5,388 nt of DNA from Yimella sp. (GTDB taxonomy: Bacteria; Actinomycetota; Actinomycetes; Actinomycetales; Dermatophilaceae): assembly GCA_030150425.1 (NCBI GenBank), contig JASLFY010000150.1, positions 1-5,388 of the forward strand, written 5' to 3'. Made by a program: the position numbers and the translations under genes. The notes under the pieces are model-generated. The model made no database searches and was not told where the DNA came from. It saw only the letters and a program-made list of their open reading frames with translations. Positions 1-5,388 of the stretch are shown one piece after another. Position 1 is the stretch's first letter. Every line of letters starts with the position of its first letter.

Positions 1-267
1 GCATGTGCAGGCTCGGCATGACGTTCGGCGTCTCGGCCATCGCGTCGATGACGTCGTCGGTGAACGCGGCCGGGTGGGGCGAGGTGAAGCGCACCCGCTC
101 CAGTCCGTCGATGTCACCGCAGGCGTTCAGCAAGCTGCTGCGCGCCTGCGGTGACATCGACGGACTGGAGCGGGTGCGCTTCACCTCGCCCCACCCGGCC
201 GCGTTCACCGACGACGTCATCGACGCGATGGCCGAGACGCCGAACGTCATGCCGAGCCTGCACATGC
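1..267. repeat. Large near-perfect palindrome (125-bp arms, fold-back at window edge)
   Basis: Bases 1-125 are the exact reverse complement of 143-267 (paired positions sum to 268). The 17-base centre (126-142) continues the dyad with two mismatched pairs and then a 5-bp stem, 128-132 against 136-140. The right arm is genuine miaB coding sequence; the left arm is its antisense copy and stands where upstream miaB should be. Identity over 125 bp with a short loop fits a fold-back chimera, as made by strand-switching in multiple displacement amplification or by a misassembled contig end. A hairpin telomere or a recent inverted duplication are alternatives, but both would have to fall inside a conserved tRNA-modification gene. 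The dyad may extend left of base 1. Confidence 0.93.
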
Positions 268-983
268 CGCTGCAGTCCGGGTCCGACCGCGTGCTGCGCG
301 AGATGCGCCGGTCGTACCGCTCGGAGAAGTTCCTCGGCATCCTCGACCGCGTCCGCGAGAAGATCCCTCACGCCGCGATCACCACCGACATCATCGTCGG
401 CTTCCCGGGCGAGACCGAGGCCGACTTCGCCGAGACGATGCGGGTGGTCGAGGCCGCGCGCTTCAGCTCGGCGTTCACCTTCCAGTACTCCATCCGCCCC
501 GGCACCCCCGCCGCGACGATGGCCGACCAGCTGCCCAAGGCGGTCGTGCAGGAGCGGTTCGACCGGTTGATCGCGCTGCAGGAGGAGATCTCCTGGGCGG
601 AGAACCGGGCGATCGAGGGCCGCACCATCGAGGTGCTCGTCGCGCCGACCGAGGGCCGCCGCGACCACGAGACCGGCCGCATGTCCGGCCGCGCCGAGGA
701 CAACCGACTCGTCCACTTCGCCGTTCCGGAGGGCGCCCTGGAGATTCCCCGCCCGGGCGACTTCGCGACCGTCGGCGTCACGTACGGCGCCTCCCACCAC
801 CTGCTCGCCGACGCGGCGCTCGAGGGCGGCCCGTTCGCCGTACGCCGGTCGCGTGGCGGCGACGCCTGGGCCGCGCTGCAGGAGGGCAAGGCGGCCGGTG
901 CGACCGCGAAGCCGAAGGTCTCCCTCGGCATGCCGTCGATCGGTCAGCCGGCTCCGGTGGAAGCCCCGTCCTGCGGGCTCTGA
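123..983 (+). CDS. miaB: tRNA-2-methylthio-N6-dimethylallyladenosine synthase MiaB, 3' part only (5' part missing)
   Basis: MiaB is a cytoplasmic radical-SAM enzyme that adds a methylthio group to C2 of N6-(dimethylallyl)adenosine-37 in tRNAs reading UNN codons. Visible here are the second half of the radical-SAM domain, with TSPHP at 183-197 and MPLQSGSD at 264-287, then a TRAM RNA-binding domain at about 620-820. The tail contains SLGMPSIG, typical of actinobacterial MiaB. Roughly 287 real codons are present, against about 500 in full-length actinobacterial homologues. The N-terminal UPF0004 domain and the CxxxCxxC cluster motif are absent. The frame stays open leftwards to an ATG at base 3, but those 40 codons are the antisense of bases 143-267 and match nothing in MiaB, so credible homology begins near AFSKLLRACG at 123. 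The break is probably an assembly or amplification artefact and not a natural pseudogene. The family call is firm; RimO or MtaB is unlikely given the strong MiaB-like motifs. Confidence 0.93.
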   Translation, partial: AFSKLLRACGDIDGLERVRFTSPHPAAFTDDVIDAMAETPNVMPSLHMPLQSGSDRVLREMRRSYRSEKFLGILDRVREKIPHAAITTDIIVGFPGETEADFAETMRVVEAARFSSAFTFQYSIRPGTPAATMADQLPKAVVQERFDRLIALQEEISWAENRAIEGRTIEVLVAPTEGRRDHETGRMSGRAEDNRLVHFAVPEGALEIPRPGDFATVGVTYGASHHLLADAALEGGPFAVRRSRGGDAWAALQEGKAAGATAKPKVSLGMPSIGQPAPVEAPSCGL

Positions 984-1342
984 GCCGTCACTCGCCGGCG
1001 CAGGAACGCCGGCACCCGGTCCTTCGGGCGGCCGATGATCGCGCGCTGACCGCGGACCAACACCGGGCGCTGCATCAGCTGCGGGTGCTCGGCGAGCACG
1101 CTCGCCACCTGCTCGGCGGTCGACACGGCGGCGTCGGTCAGCCCGAGCTCGCGGAACAGCGGGTCGCGGCGGACCAGGTCGCTCGGAGCGTCCTCCAGCT
1201 TGGCCAGCAGGTCGAGCAGTTCGGTGCGGTTCAGCGGCTGCTTGAGGTACTGCACCACCTCGACGTCCTGCCCCTCGGCCGCGGCGAGCGCGGCGCGGGA
1301 GGTCGAGCAACGGGTGTTGTGCAGCAGCGTGATGTCGGCCAT
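944..1342 (-). CDS. arsC: Glutaredoxin-type arsenate reductase family protein (ArsC/YfgD)
   Basis: This 132-residue cytoplasmic thioredoxin-fold protein belongs to the glutaredoxin-linked arsenate reductase family. The family's characterised members reduce arsenate to arsenite through a Cys near the N-terminus; many members, such as E. coli YfgD, have no proven substrate. The HNTRCSTSR motif carries the expected catalytic Cys12, with His8 before it. Candidates for the three Arg residues of R773 ArsC (60, 94, 107) are Arg58/59, Arg92 in the QRP motif and Arg105 in the GRP motif. The YLKQPL segment (32-37) is also a family hallmark. The last 15 or so residues extend past the usual C-terminus and overlap the 3' end of miaB by 40 bases. 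The ATG sits 24 bases after the LysR stop, with a weak GGGA upstream, so the two genes are probably one transcript. No arsenite pump or ArsR lies in view, so a real role in arsenic resistance is unproven. Confidence 0.88.
   Translation of the reverse strand: MADITLLHNTRCSTSRAALAAAEGQDVEVVQYLKQPLNRTELLDLLAKLEDAPSDLVRRDPLFRELGLTDAAVSTAEQVASVLAEHPQLMQRPVLVRGQRAIIGRPKDRVPAFLRRRVTAQSPQDGASTGAG
994..1013 (+). terminator. Possible miaB terminator hairpin
   Basis: GCCGGCG (994-1000) pairs perfectly with CGCCGGC (1007-1013) around a six-base loop, starting 10 bases after the miaB stop. No T-run follows, and the hairpin lies inside the 3' end of the convergent arsC-like gene, so it could be a coincidence of GC-rich coding sequence. 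Actinobacterial terminators often lack a T-run, which keeps the call possible. Confidence 0.3.
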
Positions 1343-1366
1343 GGTTCCCGACCCTAGCGAGCCGGG

Positions 1367-2227
1367 TCAGTGGTGCGGGAGCAGATCCCGCACCGCGGCG
1401 ACGTACGGTGCCAGGGTGCGTCGGCGCGCCCAGACGACACCGATGTCGCGCACCGTGTCCGAGCCGTGCAGCGGCACCATGCTGACGCCCTCCGGGTAGC
1501 GTCCGGCGTCCTCGACGGGCAGCAGGGCAACCCCGATCCCGGCGCCGACGAGGCCGGCGACGGTCGCCAACTCCTGACACTCGAACGCGATGTTCGGCTC
1601 GAATCCCGCTGCGGCACAAGCGGCGTCGAGGATCCTGCGGGTTCCGAACCCGGGCTCCAGGCTGACGAAGGTCGCGTCGCGCAGGTCGCCGATGCGCGCG
1701 GTGGGGGAGCCGGCGAGTGGGTGGCTGCGGGGGACCGCGAGTTGCAGCCGTTGGCGGTGCGTCGCCCGCCAGGCGAGTCGGTCGTCGGTCGGTCGTGGGG
1801 CGACGATGCCGAGGTCGAGGTCCCCGGCGGCGACCTTCTCGCTGATCTGGTCGGCCGATCCCTGCAGCAGTTCGAAGCGTACGGAAGGGTCGTACGCCCG
1901 GGTCCGGGTGATCAGGTCCGGCACCAACCAGGTGCCGAACGAGTGCAGGAACCCCAGCCGTACGGTCTGCGGCTCGACCGCGCGGACGGTGCGCTCGGCG
2001 AGGGCCAGCTCGAGGTCCGCGCGGCGTACGTGGTCGACGAACCGGCGGCCGGTGTCGTTCAGGCTGATCCGCCGGCCGTGCCGATCGAAAAGTGTTGTGC
2101 CGAGCTCGGATTCGAGGCGGGCGAGCATCCGCGAGAGCGTCGGCTGGGCGATGCCGAGCAGGTCGGCGGCCGCGGTGACGTTCTCCTCCTCGGCGAGTAC
2201 GACGAGCCAGTGGACGGCGGATCGCAT
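1367..2227 (-). CDS. LysR-family transcriptional regulator
   Basis: This is a 286-residue LysR-type regulator, close to the usual 290-310. The N-terminal winged helix-turn-helix is clear, with the recognition region at about 17-38 (TAAADLLGIAQPTLSRMLARLE-like), followed by the family pattern LGTTLFDRHGRRISLNDTG at 42-60. A linker helix reaches about residue 88, then the periplasmic-binding-protein-like effector domain starts at QTVRLGF and runs to the end; DLDLGIVAP and the GAGIGVALLP loop are characteristic of it. The gene is divergent from the MFS exporter across a short dyad-bearing spacer, the classic arrangement for a LysR protein controlling its neighbour and itself. It is followed 24 bases later by the arsC-like gene. 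No Shine-Dalgarno sequence precedes the ATG; a TAACCT box six bases upstream suggests a leaderless mRNA. The effector is unknown. By neighbourhood it resembles E. coli YnfL, but orthology is only inferred. Confidence 0.93.
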   Translation of the reverse strand: MRSAVHWLVVLAEEENVTAAADLLGIAQPTLSRMLARLESELGTTLFDRHGRRISLNDTGRRFVDHVRRADLELALAERTVRAVEPQTVRLGFLHSFGTWLVPDLITRTRAYDPSVRFELLQGSADQISEKVAAGDLDLGIVAPRPTDDRLAWRATHRQRLQLAVPRSHPLAGSPTARIGDLRDATFVSLEPGFGTRRILDAACAAAGFEPNIAFECQELATVAGLVGAGIGVALLPVEDAGRYPEGVSMVPLHGSDTVRDIGVVWARRRTLAPYVAAVRDLLPHH

Positions 2228-2233
2228 GGGATC

Positions 2234-2239
2234 AGGTTA
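2234..2239 (-). promoter_or_regulatory. Candidate -10 element of the LysR gene (TAACCT, leaderless start)
   Basis: On the minus strand, TAACCT fits the actinobacterial TANNNT -10 pattern and ends six bases before the regulator's ATG. With no ribosome binding site visible, this spacing would place the transcript start at or next to the ATG, as in the common leaderless mRNAs of this phylum. It is a short motif match only. Confidence 0.35.
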
Positions 2240-2275
2240 ATGCTTCTGAGACATGTGTTTGCAGCGTGTCCTGCA
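2240..2275. promoter_or_regulatory. Candidate LysR operator: two dyads in the divergent spacer
   Basis: Two interrupted palindromes stand side by side in the only AT-richer gap of the window. ATG-N9-CAT (2240-2254) contains a T-N11-A LysR-box pattern (T2241, A2253) with an inner TC/GA match about centre 2247. TGCAG-N6-CTGCA (2260-2275) has 5-bp arms. Their placement between a LysR gene and its divergent neighbour supports a binding site, but the motifs are short and I found no independent copy to compare. Confidence 0.4.
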
Positions 2276-2300
2276 TTTCCGTCATGAGGTGCCGGTCGGC

Positions 2301-2304
2301 GAGG
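2301..2304 (+). promoter_or_regulatory. Ribosome binding site deciding the MFS start
   Basis: GAGG lies nine bases before the ATG at 2314. The upstream in-frame options, GTG 2266 and ATG 2284, have no purine-rich site before them. The GTG would also begin inside the presumed operator, so 2314 is preferred. Confidence 0.5.
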
Positions 2305-2313
2305 CTGAACCGC

Positions 2314-3528
2314 ATGACCACGATCGCGGCCGCCGGACACCGGCGCGGGGAGACGGGCTACCGCCAGATCACCCTGGCGCTGTTCGCCGCCGGCATGGCC
2401 ACCTTCGTCGCGATGTACGCGGCGCAGGCAGTGCTGCCGGAGCTGACCCGCGAGTTCTCGGTCAGTCCGGCGACCGCGGCGCTGGCCGTGTCGGCCACGA
2501 CCGGCATGTTGGCGTTGGCGATCATCCCCGCGTCCGCGGTGTCCGAGCGGTACGGGCGGGTGCGGATCATGGCCGGGGCCGCGCTGGTGTCCGCGGTGCT
2601 CGGATGTCTCGCCCCGCTCGCGCCGTCGATGGGCGTGCTGCTGGTGGTGCGCGCCCTGCAGGGCGTCGCCCTGGCTGGCGTACCTGCGACCGCGATGGCG
2701 TACCTCGCGGAGGAGGTGCACCGCGGCGACCTCGGCGCCGCGATGGGCCGTTACGTCTCCGGCACGACCGTCGGCGGACTGAGCGGCCGCGTGCTCGCCT
2801 CGTTCGTGCTCGACCACTCGAGCTGGCGCTGGGCGCTGGAATCGGCGGCGCTCGCCGCGCTGGCGTTCACCGGCTTCTTCCTGGCCCGGGCGCCGCGCTC
2901 GCGGTACTTCGAACCGGCGCCGATCGGCGTACGCACCACCTCGCGCAACGTCCTCGGCCACCTGCGCAATGCCCGTCTGGTGGCGATCTACCTGACCGCG
3001 TTCCTACTGATGGGCGGGTTCGTGTCGGTCTACAACATGCTCGGTTTCCGGTTGCTCGCGGCGCCGTTCTCGCTACCCGAGTCGGTTGTCGGACTGGTCT
3101 TCCTGCTGTACCTGGCCGGCACCGTCTCGAGCGCGGTCGCCGGCCGGCTGGCCGATCGGTGGGGCCGCAAACGGGTGCTGGTCGGCGGCGAGGTCGTCGC
3201 GGCGCTCGGTCTGTTGCTGACCCTGCCGAGCAGCCTGCCGAGCGTGATCGGGGGAGTCCTGATCTTCACCGCCGGCTTCTTCGCCGCGCACTCCGTCGCC
3301 AGCAGTTGGGTGAGCGCCATCGCCCGCGAACACCGGGCGGAGGCCAGTGGTCTGTATCTGTTCGCCTACTACACCGGTAGCTCGGTGTTGGGTGCCCTCT
3401 CCGGTCTGGCGTTCTCCGGCCACGGCTGGAACGGCGTGGTGCTGTACGTCGGTGTGCTCTACCTGCTCGCGCTCGGCCTGGCCGGAGCGATGCCGTTGCT
3501 GCGGCGTCGTGCCAGGCTGGCCCCATGA
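2314..3528 (+). CDS. MFS exporter, YnfM-like (DHA1-type drug/sugar efflux family)
   Basis: This 404-residue inner-membrane protein has about 12 hydrophobic helices and is predicted to be a proton-coupled major facilitator. The first motif-A loop is SAVSERYGR (about 74-82) between helices 2 and 3. Its repeat in the C-terminal half is AGRLADRWGRKR (276-287). The stretches TLALFAAGMATF (20-31), TAGFFAAHSVASSW (319-332) and SGLYLFAYYTGSS (345-357) match what I recall of E. coli YnfM closely, and the length is similar (YnfM about 417). YnfM is an uncharacterised efflux protein often labelled as an arabinose or drug exporter, so the substrate is not known. The gene is divergent from a LysR regulator, as ynfM is from ynfL, and its TGA overlaps the ATG of the YdeI-like gene by four bases. 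Start 2314 is chosen for its GAGG site; 16 more codons would be added from GTG 2266. Confidence 0.9.
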   Translation: MTTIAAAGHRRGETGYRQITLALFAAGMATFVAMYAAQAVLPELTREFSVSPATAALAVSATTGMLALAIIPASAVSERYGRVRIMAGAALVSAVLGCLAPLAPSMGVLLVVRALQGVALAGVPATAMAYLAEEVHRGDLGAAMGRYVSGTTVGGLSGRVLASFVLDHSSWRWALESAALAALAFTGFFLARAPRSRYFEPAPIGVRTTSRNVLGHLRNARLVAIYLTAFLLMGGFVSVYNMLGFRLLAAPFSLPESVVGLVFLLYLAGTVSSAVAGRLADRWGRKRVLVGGEVVAALGLLLTLPSSLPSVIGGVLIFTAGFFAAHSVASSWVSAIAREHRAEASGLYLFAYYTGSSVLGALSGLAFSGHGWNGVVLYVGVLYLLALGLAGAMPLLRRRARLAP

Positions 3529-4184
3529 CGATCGGCACCCCCGGCGGCTCCGCCGACCGCCCCGCCCTCTTCTTCGCCGACGCCGTGCAGTTCCGGGCCT
3601 GGCTGGAGGAGAACCACGAGAGCGCCACCGAACTGTGGATGGGGTTGCGCAAGAAGCACGTCGCCGACCGCGGGCTGACCTGGGACGACGCGGTCCCCGA
3701 GGCCCTGTGTTTCGGCTGGATCGACAGTGTGGTCCAGCGGATCGACGACGACACGGTGCGTCAGCGGTGGACGCCGCGCAAGCCGGCGAGCATCTGGAGC
3801 GCGGTCAACATCGCCCACGTCGAGCGGCTGACCGCGGCCGGGCTGATGCGCCCGGCCGGCATCGCGGCGTACGAACGGCGCCGGCCCGAGCGCAGCGGGA
3901 TCTACGCGTACGAAGCCGGGCTGGATCTCTCCGGCGAGCAGCGGGCCACGCTCCTCGCCGACCCGGCGGCGGCCGCGTTCTGGGCGGTCGCGACCGCCTC
4001 GTACCGGAAGATCGCGGAGAACTGGGTGGCGTCCGCGAAGCGGCCGCAGACCAGGGAGAGCCGGCTCGCGCAGCTGATCGACGACAGCGCCCACGGTCGC
4101 CTCATCCCGAGCCAGCGTTACGGCAGGACGCCGAAGTGGCTCGAGCGGGCCGCCGCCGCTGCGGAGGCGGCCCGCTCGAACTGA
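3525..4184 (+). CDS. YdeI/OmpD-associated family protein
   Basis: This is a 219-residue, probably cytoplasmic protein with no signal peptide or membrane helix. It shows the features of the YdeI/OmpD-associated ('bacteriocin-protection') family. FRAWLEENH lies at 23-31. EALCFGWIDS (59-68) and TPRKPASIWSAVN (83-95) form the conserved core. GLMRPAGIAAYE follows at 106-117. The C-terminal OmdA-type region, about 135-190, includes SYRKIAENWVASAKRPQTRESR. The biochemical function is not established; the family name comes from loose associations, so no activity should be assumed. The ATG overlaps the MFS stop (ATGA), with AGG eight bases upstream, so translation is probably coupled to the exporter. 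The last 13 codons (an Ala-rich tail) are formed by a hairpin sequence and may be constrained by RNA structure and not by protein function. The stop abuts the rtcB stop. Confidence 0.87.
   Translation: MTIGTPGGSADRPALFFADAVQFRAWLEENHESATELWMGLRKKHVADRGLTWDDAVPEALCFGWIDSVVQRIDDDTVRQRWTPRKPASIWSAVNIAHVERLTAAGLMRPAGIAAYERRRPERSGIYAYEAGLDLSGEQRATLLADPAAAAFWAVATASYRKIAENWVASAKRPQTRESRLAQLIDDSAHGRLIPSQRYGRTPKWLERAAAAAEAARSN
4141..4179. terminator. Strong hairpin at the convergent gene junction, likely bidirectional terminator
   Basis: TCGAGCGGGCCGCC (4141-4154) pairs perfectly with GGCGGCCCGCTCGA (4166-4179). After one mismatch, three further pairs (4156-4158 with 4162-4164) close a CTG loop. The stem lies within the last codons of the YdeI-like gene, just before the abutting stop codons (4182-4187), so it would end transcripts of both convergent genes. 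No T-run is present on either side, as is common in actinobacteria. Confidence 0.6.
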
Positions 4185-5354
4185 TCAGTCACCCTTCACG
4201 TTGACGATCTGCCGCAGGGTGTGCCGGACCTCCACCAGGTCGGCGGCGTCCGCCATCACCTGGTCGATGTCCTTGTACGCCTGCGGGATCTCGTCGATGA
4301 AGGCGTCCGTGTCGCGGTACTCGATGCCCACCATCGCCGCCCGCAACTGCTCCTGGGTGAAGGTCTTGCGAGCCTTGCTCCGGGAGAAGTTCCGACCGGC
4401 GCCGTGCGGAGAACTGTTCAGCGACAACGGGTTTCCCTTGCCGACCACGACGTACGACGCCGTCCCCATCGATCCGGGGATCAGGCCCGGCCGACCCGCC
4501 TCGGCGTTGATCGCGCCCTTGCGGGACAGCCACACCTGCTTGCCGAAATGGGTCTCCTGCTCGGTGTAGTTGTGGTGGCAGTTGATCCGCTCCAGCTGCT
4601 CGACCGGCGCGTCCAGCCAGTGCTCCAGCTGGGTCACGACCCGGTCCATCATCTCCTCCCGGTTGAGCAGCGCGTAGTGCTGCGCCCACCGCAGCTCCCG
4701 GATGTACGTCCAGAACTCGTCGGTGCCCTCGACCAGGTACGCAAGGTCCTTGTCCGGCAACGGGATCCACCACTTCTCGGCGAGCTGCTGCGCGACCTTG
4801 ATGTGGTGACCGGCGATCTTGTTGCCGACGCCACGGGACCCGGAGTGCAGGAACAACCACACCCGGTCCTGCTCGTCGAGGCTCACCTCGATGAAGTGGT
4901 TTCCGGAGCCGAGGGTGCCCAACTGCAGCTGCCAGCGGGAGGCGTACGAGCCCGGGTCGAACCCGGCCTCGGTCGCCAGCGCGGACAACTCGTCGAGCCG
5001 GATCTGCGTGTGCTCGCGCGAGATCCGCCGGTTCGCGGCGCCCGCGGACAGCGGGATCGAGCGCTCGATCTGCTGCCGGAGGGCGCTGAGGTCACCGGTC
5101 ATGTCGGCCTTCGTGAACTGGGTCCGGACGGCGATCATGCCGCAGCCGATGTCGACCCCGACGGCGGCGGGGATGATCGCGCCGAGCGTCGGGATCACCG
5201 ATCCCACGGTGGCGCCACGGCCCAGGTGGGCGTCGGGCATCAACGCGAGGTGCGGATGGATGAACGGCATCGAGGCGGTGAGCAGGGCCTGCTCACGGGT
5301 GTTCTCCTCCAGGACGCTCGCCCAGTTGAACAGGGTGTTGTTGATCTTCTCCAT
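4185..5354 (-). CDS. rtcB: RNA-splicing ligase RtcB (3'-phosphate/5'-hydroxyl RNA ligase)
   Basis: RtcB joins RNA ends carrying a 3'-phosphate or 2',3'-cyclic phosphate to a 5'-hydroxyl, using GTP and Mn2+ via a guanylylated histidine; it acts in tRNA splicing in archaea and animals and in RNA repair in bacteria. At 389 residues it is near the E. coli length (408). By family alignment the active-site residues are present: Asp68 and Cys71 in DIGCG, Asn152-His153 in GTLGSGNHF, His170 in HSGSRG, the CHHNY motif at 259-263 and His317 in SPHGAGR as the guanylylated residue. The MPDAHLGRGATVGSVIP segment (39-55) is also typical. The ATG is set by an excellent Shine-Dalgarno sequence. The rtcA and archease genes are not in view on this side; upstream lies beyond the window. 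It converges on the YdeI-like gene with no spacer. Confidence 0.96.
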   Translation of the reverse strand: MEKINNTLFNWASVLEENTREQALLTASMPFIHPHLALMPDAHLGRGATVGSVIPTLGAIIPAAVGVDIGCGMIAVRTQFTKADMTGDLSALRQQIERSIPLSAGAANRRISREHTQIRLDELSALATEAGFDPGSYASRWQLQLGTLGSGNHFIEVSLDEQDRVWLFLHSGSRGVGNKIAGHHIKVAQQLAEKWWIPLPDKDLAYLVEGTDEFWTYIRELRWAQHYALLNREEMMDRVVTQLEHWLDAPVEQLERINCHHNYTEQETHFGKQVWLSRKGAINAEAGRPGLIPGSMGTASYVVVGKGNPLSLNSSPHGAGRNFSRSKARKTFTQEQLRAAMVGIEYRDTDAFIDEIPQAYKDIDQVMADAADLVEVRHTLRQIVNVKGD

Positions 5355-5360
5355 CGTTGT

Positions 5361-5369
5361 CTCCTCCTT
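5361..5369 (-). promoter_or_regulatory. Strong rtcB ribosome binding site
   Basis: On the minus strand AAGGAGGAG ends six bases before the rtcB ATG, with the AGGAGG core eight bases away. It is by far the best anti-16S match in the window and fixes the start codon. Confidence 0.85.
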
Positions 5370-5388
5370 CGCGTCGATGGATGCGGAC

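Noticed and set aside
1..267. Hairpin telomere or inverted terminal repeat of a linear replicon
   Set aside because: The palindrome lies within miaB, a single-copy housekeeping gene it would destroy, and there are no subterminal repeats; an artefact is simpler, though not excluded.
114..1619. A 501-codon open frame on the minus strand covering miaB, the arsC-like gene and the LysR 3' end
   Set aside because: It is very rich in Arg, Gly and Ala with no family motifs, and overlaps three genes with clear homology; it is a GC-rich shadow frame.
1370..2287. A 305-codon plus-strand frame opposite the LysR gene
   Set aside because: It is the antisense of a well-recognised regulator, with low-complexity composition and no motif of its own.
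2266..2313. Earlier GTG start for the MFS gene, adding 16 residues
   Set aside because: There is no ribosome binding site, the added residues lack homology, and the start would fall inside the operator-like dyads; ATG 2314 has GAGG at good spacing.
2059..2961. A 300-codon minus-strand frame across the LysR start and the MFS 5' half
   Set aside because: It covers the intergenic spacer and two real genes; its Arg/Gly/His-rich composition is typical of antisense frames at high GC.
4185..5354. RtcB as part of an RNA-repair or defence island
   Set aside because: No toxin, nuclease, archease or RtcA partner is visible within the window, so the sequence here does not support a defence role.
1..5388. 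CRISPR array, insertion sequence, tRNA or phage-like genes
   Set aside because: I found no regularly spaced repeats, transposase motifs, tRNA-like folds or attachment-site duplications; all other sequence is accounted for by six recognised genes and short spacers.

Overview
The window comes from a high-GC bacterium (about 70% G+C by eye). The protein styles point to an actinobacterium: a MiaB with the actinobacterial C-terminal tail, GC-rich third codon positions, and many GTACG-containing words. A Propionibacteriales- or Micromonosporales-like relative is possible, but I cannot fix the genus. Genes are packed tightly; the only real intergenic space is 86 bases between a divergent gene pair.

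Left edge (1-983): the 3' part of miaB, a tRNA methylthiotransferase. The first 125 bases are an exact reverse complement of bases 143-267, so the left edge is a large palindrome folded about base 134. It sits inside a conserved gene and replaces its missing 5' half. It is therefore most likely a fold-back chimera at a contig end and not biology. The ATG at base 3 belongs to this antisense copy and is not the miaB start.

Middle (944-4184): on the minus strand, a LysR-type regulator is followed 24 bases later by a small glutaredoxin-type arsenate reductase family protein (ArsC/YfgD), which runs tail-to-tail into miaB with a 40-base overlap. On the plus strand, divergent from the regulator, lies a 12-helix MFS exporter resembling E. 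coli YnfM. A YdeI/OmpD-associated family protein is coupled to it by an ATGA stop/start overlap. The regulator and exporter share an AT-richer spacer with two dyads, which suggests that the LysR protein controls the exporter (and YdeI) and perhaps itself plus ArsC. This resembles the ynfL-ynfM pair of E. coli. The substrate is unknown.

Right (4185-5388): rtcB, an RNA ligase, is on the minus strand with all catalytic residues visible and a very strong ribosome binding site. It converges on the YdeI-like gene with no bases between the stop codons. A 14-bp perfect hairpin inside the YdeI-like 3' end is the probable terminator between them.

I see no mobile element, CRISPR array, tRNA, rRNA or clear new defence system. 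The most unusual object is the terminal palindrome.
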